A stretch of DNA of 15,061 nt from Bacteroidota bacterium (GCA_013203755.1 JABMPI010000268.1:1-15061); one strand, 5' to 3'. Counted from the stretch's first letter, positions 1 to 8,297 are shown. The notes: generated from the sequence alone by a model not told the origin. Made by a program: numbers and translations.

Positions 1-3
1 GAT

Positions 4-33
4 AAAAAGGTTGCTAAACGGCGACCTTTTTTT
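4..33 (+). terminator. Probable intrinsic terminator hairpin at the window edge
   Basis: An A-run is followed by GGTTGC, a six-base loop, GCGACC and then seven T. The stem is complete on the plus strand with one U-G pair; on the minus strand that pair becomes an A-C mismatch. It therefore fits best as the terminator of a plus-strand gene ending left of the window, converging on the minus-strand genes here. The flanking A and T runs could also let it stop leftward transcripts coming from the SusD gene that ends about 280 bp to the right. Confidence 0.55.
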
Positions 34-98
34 ATTTCATTTTTATCATTTTAAATCTCTACAACAATTACATTAAAAATATTGGTAAATAATTAAAC

Positions 99-297
99 CC
101 TAACCCAGATAAACTGGAAAAAACAAATCTCAAAAAATAAAATCCAAACCTGTCCAGCATTCGACGGATAATTTTCAATTTTAGAAACATCAAATTCCAA
201 ACAGGCAATTTTGATATTGGATTTTGGAATTTATTCGATAATTGCGGTTTGTAATTTTCTGCTGAATAAAATACGAATATCAGAATTAAGATATTAA
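99..297. repeat. Left copy of a direct repeat bracketing the tandem SusD genes
   Basis: This AT-rich non-coding segment matches 3663-3793. Its first 36 bases (99-134) match 3663-3697 with about two substitutions and one indel. Its last 97 bases (201-297) align without gaps to 3697-3793, about 80 of 97 identical by eye. Between them this copy carries 66 extra bases, bounded by near-identical 11-mers at 124-134 and 191-201, as if the other copy lost them by recombination. It contains a short CCAG/CTGG hairpin (105-117) and a perfect 10-bp inverted repeat (192-201 with 223-232). It lies just downstream of a SusD gene. It could be a copy of a genome-wide interspersed intergenic repeat or a scar of local segmental duplication. 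Confidence 0.8.
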
Positions 298-313
298 ACA
301 GAAAAAATCACAC

Positions 314-1879
314 TCACATAATTCCCGGTGGAACGGTTATCCCATCCAACCCTGTCCAACTGCCATTCGAAACATTTTCTCCGTCGGGTGTTCCACCAAT
401 TGTATAAACTTCGTAGTTCATAATTTGAAGTTCTTTTGCCGGCACGGGAAAGTGTAAAATAGTACCGCGTTGCAGCATGTCGCGTCTTCTCATATCAAAG
501 TAACTAATTCCCATTCCAGTATTAATTAATTCAATATCCCTTTCATAAAAAATTATCCATAAAACTTCAGATGGATTAGTTGAGGTAATATCCGGTAATT
601 GCCCACGAACTTTGCGCGCACCATTTGGATCGTTTAAAATTGAAACGGCACCATTAATATTACCGGTTCGAATCAGGGCTTCCGCTTTTAATATTTCGTT
701 TTCCCAAACCAACATTGAAGGTTTTGGAGCATTTCCATACCAAACACCCGAAAAAACTGCATCGTAGCGTTTGTAACGGTAGTGTGAAAAATGATAAAAA
801 CCACGATCCGGAGGAAAGCTATTCTCCTGCAAATACTCAAAATCAGATTTCAATCTGGCATCTTCCGACTCTGCCGGGCCAGGGTCTTGACCATTTAGAG
901 TCAACCACAAAAGGAGGCGTTGATTTTGCCAAACATATGTTTGTGGCCAGTAACTGGGGTAATTGGGATCCATCAAATTAATAATTCGATGATCAATACG
1001 TGCCCAACCCGGATACGTTGAATACATTGTAAACATGTCGTAGAAATCATAGTTGTCTCCAAGTTCAGGCGATAGATCTTTTTGAATTCCGTGGCTGACA
1101 TATTTTAAAACTTTTTCCCAATCTATATTTTCATTGTGTGCTTTGTTTCTTGAACTATATGCCAAAATTCGTGCTGCATAAGAATTTGCCAGAGCAGATA
1201 ATTCATAATTAGTATAAGTTTCTTCTCCCATCCATTCCGCAGGAATTGTAAATGAGTTACCATCTGCAATTAATATTGCCTGGTCTAACAATTCCAGAGA
1301 GACATCGATTATGGTTTGCCACGGTGCAAAATTAAGAGAATCAGTTTTGGGATCTCCTCTAACAACATTTGCCTGGTCGAAAGTTAAACCCAAATATCCA
1401 TGTGCAACTCCGCTTACAAAATAACTCCAGGCTTTTAATAAATTAATTTCTGAATCCTCAAAATTTATCTCAGCTTCACTATTTTCCATAACCTTTAAAA
1501 CATCGTTTACCGATGAAATTGCATCGTAACAATCCTCCCAGAATCCTTGGATAGCATATATGTAAGGATAATCGGTTCTGTTAACAAAAGGTGCTCTGGG
1601 TTCAGATGAGAATTGATATACATATGCATACCCCCAGGGGCATGTATTTTGATCGGCCCCTACCGCCATCGCTGATGCCGGGCTTTCGTACCCTTGCATT
1701 GCATTGTGCAAAGTTCTGAAAGTACCCCCTGCGTAATTTTGTAAATCTTGTTTGGTGCTAAAAACCTTTAATAACGTTGGATCGTTCAGGTTTTCAACTG
1801 TTAAATCGGTGCAACTGTTTGCTATGAAACTTAAAGCAATTATCAAGGCAAAAATTAATTTATTCACTCTTACTTTCAT
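314..1879 (-). CDS. SusD/RagB-like outer-membrane nutrient-binding lipoprotein (tandem copy, no adjacent SusC)
   Basis: Predicted 521-residue SusD-family protein, the surface lipoprotein that lids a SusC channel and captures substrate. The ATG at 1879 is chosen over an upstream in-frame TTG at 1930 because it gives a proper lipoprotein signal: Lys/Arg start, hydrophobic stretch and ANSC with lipidated Cys23. The same start and Cys23 are shared by the two other SusD genes here. Conserved blocks include FVSGVAHGYLGL (about 154-165), ARILAYSSRNKAHN (236-249), the IELI...YFDMRRRD block (about 449-467) and LHFPVPAKEL (475-484), typical of the SusD C-terminal region. It begins 11 bp after the stop of the frameshifted SusD upstream, so the two are probably co-transcribed. 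Compared with both paralogues it has about seven extra residues near 314-323. No SusC gene accompanies it, so it may pair with the SusC at 8317-11454 or one elsewhere. Confidence 0.9.
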   Translation of the reverse strand: MKVRVNKLIFALIIALSFIANSCTDLTVENLNDPTLLKVFSTKQDLQNYAGGTFRTLHNAMQGYESPASAMAVGADQNTCPWGYAYVYQFSSEPRAPFVNRTDYPYIYAIQGFWEDCYDAISSVNDVLKVMENSEAEINFEDSEINLLKAWSYFVSGVAHGYLGLTFDQANVVRGDPKTDSLNFAPWQTIIDVSLELLDQAILIADGNSFTIPAEWMGEETYTNYELSALANSYAARILAYSSRNKAHNENIDWEKVLKYVSHGIQKDLSPELGDNYDFYDMFTMYSTYPGWARIDHRIINLMDPNYPSYWPQTYVWQNQRLLLWLTLNGQDPGPAESEDARLKSDFEYLQENSFPPDRGFYHFSHYRYKRYDAVFSGVWYGNAPKPSMLVWENEILKAEALIRTGNINGAVSILNDPNGARKVRGQLPDITSTNPSEVLWIIFYERDIELINTGMGISYFDMRRRDMLQRGTILHFPVPAKELQIMNYEVYTIGGTPDGENVSNGSWTGLDGITVPPGIM

Positions 1880-1890
1880 TATATAAAGTT

Positions 1891-3428
1891 TTAATACAAC
1901 GGTGAAGTCAATCCATCCAGACCAGTCCAACTGCCTTGCGAAACATTTTCACCATCGGGTGTTCCGTTTATAGAATACAATTCTTCATTCATACGTAAAA
2001 GCTCTGTAAATGGAACCGGAAAGTGTAAGATGGTTCCACGTTGCAATTGGTCTCTTCTTCTCATATCTAAATAACCAATTCCTATTCCTGTGTTAATTAA
2101 CTCAATGTCTCTTTCATAGAAAATGGTCCAAAGCACTTCTGTTTGATTTGTTAAAGTAATATCGGGTAAGTGGCCTCTTATTTTACGTGCTCCATTTGGG
2201 TCGTTTAAAATCTCAACTGCTGCGGGAACGTTACCTGTCCGAACCAAAGCTTCAGCTTTTAATAACTTATTTTCCCAAACCAACAAGGAAGGTTTGGGTG
2301 AATCTCCGTACCAAATATTCGAAAAAACATAATCAAATCTTTTGTGTCTGTAGTGGGAAAAATGATAGTATCCACGGTATGGAGGGTAATTATTATTAAG
2401 TAAATATTGAAAGTCAGATTCCAACCTGGCATCTTCCGACTCGGCTGGGCCGGGATCCTGACCATCGGCAGTTGTCCACGAAACACCATCATTGGGCCAG
2501 CGGCACGGATAATACGGATCCATCAGATTAATAATACGGTGGTCAATACGCCCCCAACCCGGATACCTTTGATAAACAGTAAAATTATCGTAAAAATCAT
2601 ATCTGTCCCCTATTTCAGGAGAAAGGTCTTTTTGAATTCCGTTATTTGCATAATTTAATATTTTACTCCAATGAATACTTTCATTATGTGCTTTATTTCT
2701 TGAACTGTATGCAAGAATACGCGCAGCATACGAATTGGCAAGAGCTGAAAATTCATCGTTTGTATAAGTATCACCACCCATCCATTCTTCCGGTAAGGTA
2801 AAGGAGTTTTCATCTGCAATAGAAATGGACTGATCCAACAATTCCAACGATGCATCAATCATATTTTGCCAGGAAACTAATTGAAGTGTATCTAAATTTG
2901 TATTCCAAAGTACTACATTACCCTTATCGTAAATAAGCCCCAGATAACCATGAGCAACACCACTAACAAAATAACACCAGGATTCCAGCATTTTTGAATC
3001 ACTCTCATTTTGATTTATCCGATTATTTTCAACTTCAATAACCCGAAGAATATCATTAACTATTGAGATGGATTCATAACAATCGTCCCAAAAACGTCTA
3101 TATATAGGCCACCATAGAAACTTATTATATTGGTAAAACCTTTTCGTGGTTCACTCGAAAGTGCGTTCTGACCTGCTGTGCCCCAAGAACAGGTAGTTTG
3201 ATCTGCCATTGTATTCATCGCCAAAGCCGGACTATCATATTCCTGCATCGCATTGTGCAAAGTTCTGAATGCACTCCCTGCGTAATTACGTAGGTCTTCA
3301 GGTGTATTAAATACTTTAAGTAAATCGGGTTCATTTAGGTTTTCAACTGTTAAATCGGTGCAACTATTTGCGAAAAATGAAATAACAATAGCAAATGCTA
3401 AAATAATTTTATTAATCCTGGTTTTCAT
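1891..3428 (-). pseudogene. SusD/RagB-like lipoprotein gene broken by a single-base frameshift
   Basis: The N-terminal part runs from the ATG at 3428 with a lipoprotein signal and Cys23, then SusD sequence up to about 3116. That frame ends at a TAG at 3060-3062. The rest of the SusD reads on in another frame from about 3116 to the stop at 1891. Reading that frame gives WWPIYRRFWDDCYESIS, which lines up exactly with YFPVIRVFWEDTYSSIS of the operon SusD. Restoring one base near 3114-3117 (Phe-Tyr-Trp-Trp) makes the alignment with that paralogue gap-free at about 512 residues. No other stop or frameshift was seen in either half. The site TTCTATGGTGG is not a homopolymer or an obvious slippery heptamer. 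It could be a recent pseudogene, an assembly error or, less likely, recoding. An internal ATG at 2991 opens a 366-residue frame lacking the signal peptide, unlikely to be functional. Confidence 0.85.
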
Positions 3429-3662
3429 TTCGTACAAAGTTTCAATTTACATCAAGGTTAAATTACAAAGTATTACGAAATAAACTTTGGGTTGTTTCTA
3501 TAAATTTACGGTTTAAACCTAAAAATGAAATCATCTTAAATTTTTAAGCCTAATAACTACAATTTGAAAAGAGTATAAACAAAAATAAATTAAACAAGAA
3601 AAAAACCGTATTTTACATACTTATCAAAGATAATTGTGAACCTATTGGTTGAGCTTTTCTTG
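3429..3662. other. AT-rich intergene upstream of the tandem SusD genes
   Basis: No gene is seen. It should hold the promoter of the tandem SusD pair. Two minus-strand matches to the Bacteroidota -7 element TAnnTTTG occur, at 3580-3587 and 3625-3632, but neither has a convincing TTTG -33 element at the usual 19-21 bp spacing. In such AT-rich DNA chance matches are expected, so neither is called. Confidence 0.4.
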
Positions 3663-3793
3663 CCTAAACCAGATAAACTGGAAAAACAAATTTCAAACTG
3701 GCAATTTTTATATTGAATTTTGGGATTTATTTGATAATTTCGGGTTGTAATTTACTGCCAAATAAAACACACTTGTAAGAATTAAGATACTAA
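3663..3793. repeat. Right copy of the direct repeat, abutting the arylsulfotransferase-like stop codon
   Basis: Partner of 99-297. The hairpin CCAG-ATAAA-CTGG is at 3669-3681. An inverted repeat pairs 3688-3697 with 3719-3728; the two differences from the left copy keep the stem intact on the plus strand as G-U pairs. The homology runs up to and over the TAG stop of the neighbouring gene (3790-3792), where the left copy has TAA at the same place. The left copy may therefore be the former 3' flank of another copy of that gene. It also forms the 3' untranslated region of the arylsulfotransferase-like gene, without a classical terminator stem followed by a T-run. Confidence 0.8.
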
Positions 3794-5826
3794 CGTATTA
3801 CAATTTTTTTAATCTCTTTTTCGCCATCCCACTCAATAACAAATAGATATACCCCATTCCTTAATTCAGAAACATCAATTTCATTATGTTCTCGTTCTCT
3901 GAATTCGTTATATCTTAACAGTGTACCAACTGAATTATACAATTTTAATGAATAATAATTCAACCTACTCTGAATAATTACTTTTGATGATGCCGGGTTT
4001 GGAAAAATCCTGATTTTAGATTTACTTTTAAAAGATTCAGATATACCCGTAACAACTGTAGAAATAACCGTTTCAAAAGGAATCAACTGATTCCCTGAAT
4101 AATCTGACAATCCTCCATTCAAAGTCAGATAGTAAATTGAAGATTTCTCAAGATTTGTTTCAGGGTAAATTGTAATTACTGTTTTATCCGAACTTATTGA
4201 AGCATTAAATGGAACATCTTCTCCATCGGAATTATTCTTTTTGAATACGACAAAAGGATCAACTGAGCTAAAATCCAATTCATATCCGTCTTCACTTTTA
4301 ACAGGTTCTGTAAATTTAATTTGAATAGATGAACTTAAAATTACATCTGTACTTTCGGTTAAAATAGTAGCTGAAGGTGCAATATTTTCTTCTTTATGCC
4401 CTGTTACTTTTATCTGCCGGGCAATTCTTTGTGTTTCTGAATCTGACGAAATTGTTATAACATCATTAAAATAACCAATTTCCGAACTTTCTGGACTAAA
4501 CCAAATTTTCAATTCAACAGAATCGTTTGGTAAAATAACAATTGGCAATTCGTTATGAACATTAAAATAGCCGGTTCTTGTTTCAACCTTATTAATATCG
4601 AGATTATTGATTGTATTATTTTTCAACCAAACCGATTGAATGAGTGTGTCGGATTCCCAGTTACCAAAATCTATGGAATCCAAATTTGTTTCGAATACTT
4701 TTGCTTGCCATTTGTATTTTTCAATGCGCGGTGTAAAACTGTGTTCCGTATAATCCCATTCTGCGGCAATTGTTCCGTCAGGGTGAAATTCGGTAAATGA
4801 AGGCCAGTACGGTCCCCAGTTAATAATTGTATTTCCGTTAAATACTCGTTGGGTTGTACCTTGATGATTTGAATAAACTGCCGGGTTTCTGTAATATCTG
4901 TTTATCAGTGTTGCAGTTTTGTTTTGTTCGTCAATCTTATATTCAATTGCACTGGATAATTGTGGAATATGTAAATTCCCATTATCAAAAAGTAAAATAT
5001 TCCCGTTTTCCAACGAACGGATACTATGTTGATGAGAAAATCCAATATCGTCGTTAGTAAATTGAAACTGATTCTTTTTTCCGCCCAGTCTCCAGATAAT
5101 ATCACCTGTGCGCCGATCGACTTTTGTAATTTCATCCATGTGCCTGCACGAAACCAGAAAACTGGAATCAGAATCGTAACAAATTCCATTGGCATGAACA
5201 TAATCCAATTGCTTTTCAGCAAAATCGACATACGGTGAGTTTTCGTTGGCATCTGTAATTTCAAAATGTTCAGCACTATTCCACGTAAATAAAAGATTAC
5301 TATTATTGTCAAATTCCTGAACAATTAAATCCAGTGCTTCTGCCTCTGGGTTTCCGTTCTCCACAAATTGGGTCATGTCAACAACTCGTGACGATTGCCC
5401 CATCAATATTACATTGCCAGTTGTTGAAACATCCCAGTCGTGAGGATTGATTTTATATCCCTGAACTGAAAGCATTTCGGATATTTCCAGCATACTATCA
5501 AGAAAAATCAATTTTCGGGGTACACCGTGCATGTACGCAATCCTGCCATCGTTGAGTAATCTCATTGACGCGGTGGCGCTATTTGTTTTTCTGAAAAAAA
5601 CAGGAGTCCCGTAATTATCGATTATTGAAATGTATTGGCTGGCACCTACCCCTGTGGTACCTTTCGATCCCATAAAAAAATACCCCTCTGCAGGACCATT
5701 TGAAGTGAGAATATTAATCTCTGGAAAAAAATTTGAAATTGGGTTACTTTGGGCAAAAGTTTTGTTATGGACTAATTGACTAATTACAATCAACGCCAAT
5801 AATTTGGAGAATCTGTTAAACTTCAT
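3790..5826 (-). CDS. Secreted arylsulfotransferase-like (ASST) protein with T9SS sorting tail
   Basis: A 678-residue protein with a signal peptide (1-25, cleaved near TFA-Q). Residues about 40-375 form a propeller-like domain resembling the arylsulfotransferase (ASST) family. Hallmarks are NPHDWDVSTTGNVILMG (H129), DYVHANGI (H211), SCRHMDEITKVDRRTGDIIWRLGG (H229, W245), FSHQHSIRSLENGNILLFDNG (H265, H267) and SNHQGTTQ (H321). Known ASSTs move sulfate between phenolic compounds through a sulfated His; which His would serve here cannot be settled by eye. An Ig-like region (about 375-476) and an SbsA-like Ig domain (about 483-590) follow. The C-terminus (about 600-678, FPNPA at 608-612, ending EIKKIVIR) looks like a type A T9SS sorting domain, so the protein is probably exported to the surface or medium. 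Classical ASSTs are periplasmic. It starts just past the terminator of the SusCD operon, so it needs its own promoter or read-through. A non-catalytic propeller role remains possible. Confidence 0.82.
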   Translation of the reverse strand: MKFNRFSKLLALIVISQLVHNKTFAQSNPISNFFPEINILTSNGPAEGYFFMGSKGTTGVGASQYISIIDNYGTPVFFRKTNSATASMRLLNDGRIAYMHGVPRKLIFLDSMLEISEMLSVQGYKINPHDWDVSTTGNVILMGQSSRVVDMTQFVENGNPEAEALDLIVQEFDNNSNLLFTWNSAEHFEITDANENSPYVDFAEKQLDYVHANGICYDSDSSFLVSCRHMDEITKVDRRTGDIIWRLGGKKNQFQFTNDDIGFSHQHSIRSLENGNILLFDNGNLHIPQLSSAIEYKIDEQNKTATLINRYYRNPAVYSNHQGTTQRVFNGNTIINWGPYWPSFTEFHPDGTIAAEWDYTEHSFTPRIEKYKWQAKVFETNLDSIDFGNWESDTLIQSVWLKNNTINNLDINKVETRTGYFNVHNELPIVILPNDSVELKIWFSPESSEIGYFNDVITISSDSETQRIARQIKVTGHKEENIAPSATILTESTDVILSSSIQIKFTEPVKSEDGYELDFSSVDPFVVFKKNNSDGEDVPFNASISSDKTVITIYPETNLEKSSIYYLTLNGGLSDYSGNQLIPFETVISTVVTGISESFKSKSKIRIFPNPASSKVIIQSRLNYYSLKLYNSVGTLLRYNEFREREHNEIDVSELRNGVYLFVIEWDGEKEIKKIVIR

Positions 5827-5861
5827 ACACGAGTCAAAAGATTTGATTTAATTAAAAATAT

Positions 5862-5893
5862 AAAAAAACGCCTCTAAAGAGAGGCGTTTTTTT
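5862..5893 (-). terminator. Strong bidirectional intrinsic terminator of the SusCD operon
   Basis: CGCCTCT (5869-5875) pairs perfectly with AGAGGCG (5880-5886) around a four-base loop. The stem is flanked by seven A and seven T that can extend it and serve as the U-tract on either strand. It lies 20 bp beyond the stop of the last operon gene and 36 bp before the start of the arylsulfotransferase-like gene, so it separates the two transcription units. Confidence 0.92.
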
Positions 5894-5912
5894 ATATTAT
5901 TTTAGTTGACAA

Positions 5913-6737
5913 TTACAATTTAGTCAATACCATTGTGCATGGTTTATAACTATCACCATATCCATCATCCCAATCCATTCCATATGATAATGTCATGGTT
6001 TGATTGATTCCTTCCCAATTACCACTTCCATGAATCCAATAATCGTAAGGTCCGGGTAATGTTTGTCCCCAATACTGTCCAGGAATAGTAACACCTCCCG
6101 AATTCAAATTTGGCTCAATAATAATATTGCCCTGATCAGCAAAACCTGGCTGGAAAGCTTCTCCCCAACCAATAAAGATCCATGACATAACTGGTGGAAG
6201 ACCAACTTCATCAGTTACCAATTCCAATGTCAATTTACCGCCACCTGCATCACTTATAGTAATAGTTCCAGCAGATTCACCACTCCCGGTTTCAACATAC
6301 GACCAATCTCCTAAAAACTGAGCAAAAGTCATCGGTTTGAATTTTTTCAAGTCAACAGAAATTGATTTTGGATCAGAAGAAACTCCCCCCATGGTAGTTT
6401 CAACACAAGTAACCTGAACAGCATCAATATCCACATCAGATTGTGCAAACATAACATCAACCGAAAATGCGTCACCTTCAACAGGTGTAACAGTAGCGCC
6501 ATGTCCTGTAACAGTCCAGGCTGTTGTAGAGCCACCTCTTTTAGTAGGTATGCTATACGTTACAGGGGCAAGTCCCGAAGCAGCAGTTTGGGAAGGGCCA
6601 TTTATAGCAAAAATCTTTGGTATAATAGCATTATAATCGTAAGCTTCCTGAGCAGCTTCGATGGGTGGTGTTGTACATGAATGAAACATGGAAACCACCG
6701 TAAAAATTGCTAATGCGAAAAATATATTCTTTCTCAT
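5913..6737 (-). CDS. Lipoprotein of unknown function in the SusE position
   Basis: A 274-residue predicted lipoprotein: basic start, hydrophobic segment, then Cys21 in FHSCTTPP. Residues about 45-130 look like a PKD/Ig-type beta domain (SxTAWTVTGHGATVTP...). Residues about 134-274 form a second, aromatic and Gly-rich beta domain beginning FAQFLGDWSYVETGSG and containing GQYWGQTLPGPYDYWIHGSGNWEG; I do not recognise it as a named family. It starts 21 bp after the SusD stop and is the last gene before the terminator, so it belongs to the SusCD operon. By position it resembles SusE/SusF-type surface lipoproteins that help bind substrate. The many exposed-type Trp/Tyr residues would suit glycan binding, but that is inference from position and composition. 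Confidence 0.8.
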   Translation of the reverse strand: MRKNIFFALAIFTVVSMFHSCTTPPIEAAQEAYDYNAIIPKIFAINGPSQTAASGLAPVTYSIPTKRGGSTTAWTVTGHGATVTPVEGDAFSVDVMFAQSDVDIDAVQVTCVETTMGGVSSDPKSISVDLKKFKPMTFAQFLGDWSYVETGSGESAGTITISDAGGGKLTLELVTDEVGLPPVMSWIFIGWGEAFQPGFADQGNIIIEPNLNSGGVTIPGQYWGQTLPGPYDYWIHGSGNWEGINQTMTLSYGMDWDDGYGDSYKPCTMVLTKL

Positions 6738-6758
6738 TTGTCTTATTTTTTTAGTTAA

Positions 6759-8297
6759 TTAATTCAATGGCGATGTTATACCATCCAGTCCTTTCCAACT
6801 ACCTTCCGAGATATTTTCTCCATCAGGTGCACCACCAATCGTGTAAACCGGAATCTGAGCAATTTCCAACTCCGTTGCAGGAACCGGATAATGAAGGATT
6901 GTACCTCTCTGTAATTGATCTCTTCTTCTCATATCGTAAAAAGGAAGTCCCCCAAGACTATCCATAAGTTCGATATCGCGTTCGTAGAAAATAATCCAAA
7001 GAACTTCTGATGCACTTGTTGCTGTAACGTCAGGTAACTGCCCTCTTAATTTTCTTGCACCATTCGGATCATTTAGAATAGCCACAGCACCAGCCACATT
7101 ACCGCTACGTACCATCGCTTCAGCCTTTAACATTTCATTTTCCCATGCCAATAAGGTTGGTTTGGATGCGCTTCCGTACCAAACGCTACTAAAAGCAGCA
7201 TCGTAGCGCGCATACCTGTAATGTGAGAAATGGTAATAACCCCGATCCGGCGGAAAATTATTATCCGGTAAATATCCAAAATCAGATGCCAACCTCGCGT
7301 CTTCAGACACGGCCTCTCCTGGATCGGAACCATCAGGAGTAGTCCAGCTCACACCATCATTGGGCCAGCGGCTTGGATAAGTAGGTGACATTAAATTAAT
7401 AATCCTGTGATCAACACGACCCCAACCCGGATATCTTTGATACACAAGATACATATCATAAAAATCGTAATTGTCGCCCAGTTCCGGCTCTAAATCTTTT
7501 TGAGCTCCGTTATTGGCATAAGTTAAAACTTTGCTCCAGTCAACCCCCTCGTTATGTGCCTTATTTCTTGAACCGTAAGCCAAAATACGTGCAGCGGAAG
7601 TACTTGCCAACTCGGCTAATTCAGTACTGGTATAAGATTGTCCACCCAACCATTTTTCAGGAATGGTAAATGAATTTGCACTGGCAATTGAAATTGCCTG
7701 ATCCAGCAATTCAATTGAAGCATCCAATGCGGTTTGATATGGAGTTAATCCCAGAGTTTCCAATTCAGTATCCCATTTAATTACATTCGACTGATCGAAT
7801 ACCAGCCCCAGATTACCATGGGCGACACCACTAACAAAATAACACCAGGCTTGAACCATTGCTGTTTCCTCTCCATCTTCTCCCATCTCAATTCCCTTTT
7901 CTTCGATAGCTCTTAATACATCATTTACAGCGGAAATAGATGAATAAGTATCTTCCCAGAAAACTCTGATTACAGGGAAATAAGCATAAGTAAGACTATT
8001 TACAAAGCCTACACGTGGCTCGGATCCCAGATCCTTCATTGCTGCATTACCCCAAGAGCAGGTACCTGCGTCGGCCATTCCAGTCATTGATAATGCGGGA
8101 CCATCGTATTCCTGCATGGCATTGCTTAATGTCCGATAAGCACCACCAGCCAAACTTGTTAAATCGTCGGGATTTGCCAACGCTTTTGCTGAGTCCGGTT
8201 CATTTAAGTTTTCTACAACCAGGTCAGCACAGCTAAAGGTGATAAATCCCATAGCTATTATTAAGGCAAAAGCCAGTTTATTTATTTTTGTTTTCAT
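6759..8297 (-). CDS. SusD/RagB-like outer-membrane nutrient-binding lipoprotein (operon copy)
   Basis: A 512-residue SusD-family protein following SusC by 19 bp, the usual SusCD order. The ATG at 8297 is preferred to one 12 codons upstream (8333) because it begins the lipoprotein signal MKTKINK... with lipid-acceptor Cys23 (TFSC) and avoids overlapping the SusC stop. Conserved blocks are shared with the two tandem paralogues: YFVSGVAHGNLGL, AARILAYGSRNKAHN, PGWGRVDHRIINLM, the LLAWENEMLKAEAMVRSGN repeat-like helix and LHYPVPATEL near the C-terminus. It should form the hinged lid over the SusC channel and set substrate specificity. It is intact and most likely the working copy; the N- and C-terminal segments of all three proteins match closely. 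Confidence 0.94.
   Translation of the reverse strand: MKTKINKLAFALIIAMGFITFSCADLVVENLNEPDSAKALANPDDLTSLAGGAYRTLSNAMQEYDGPALSMTGMADAGTCSWGNAAMKDLGSEPRVGFVNSLTYAYFPVIRVFWEDTYSSISAVNDVLRAIEEKGIEMGEDGEETAMVQAWCYFVSGVAHGNLGLVFDQSNVIKWDTELETLGLTPYQTALDASIELLDQAISIASANSFTIPEKWLGGQSYTSTELAELASTSAARILAYGSRNKAHNEGVDWSKVLTYANNGAQKDLEPELGDNYDFYDMYLVYQRYPGWGRVDHRIINLMSPTYPSRWPNDGVSWTTPDGSDPGEAVSEDARLASDFGYLPDNNFPPDRGYYHFSHYRYARYDAAFSSVWYGSASKPTLLAWENEMLKAEAMVRSGNVAGAVAILNDPNGARKLRGQLPDVTATSASEVLWIIFYERDIELMDSLGGLPFYDMRRRDQLQRGTILHYPVPATELEIAQIPVYTIGGAPDGENISEGSWKGLDGITSPLN

Noticed and set aside
715..981. Plus-strand 88-codon open frame
   Set aside because: It lies entirely antisense to the SusD gene at 314-1879, and its translation has no family features. 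The other plus-strand frames over the minus-strand genes are the same kind of shadow (for example 8520-8783 and 12082-12333).
1880..1930. Upstream TTG start extending the SusD at 314-1879 by 17 residues
   Set aside because: The extension overlaps the preceding SusD's 3' end and puts a non-signal sequence ahead of a complete lipoprotein signal. The ATG at 1879 fits both paralogues.
3108..3122. Programmed ribosomal frameshift in the SusD gene
   Set aside because: No slippery heptamer or following stem was seen, and both paralogues encode the same region in one frame. A plain indel is more likely.
99..3793. Insertion sequence or composite transposon
   Set aside because: The flanking repeats enclose only SusD genes. 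There is no transposase, no terminal inverted repeat pair at the block ends and no clear target-site duplication.
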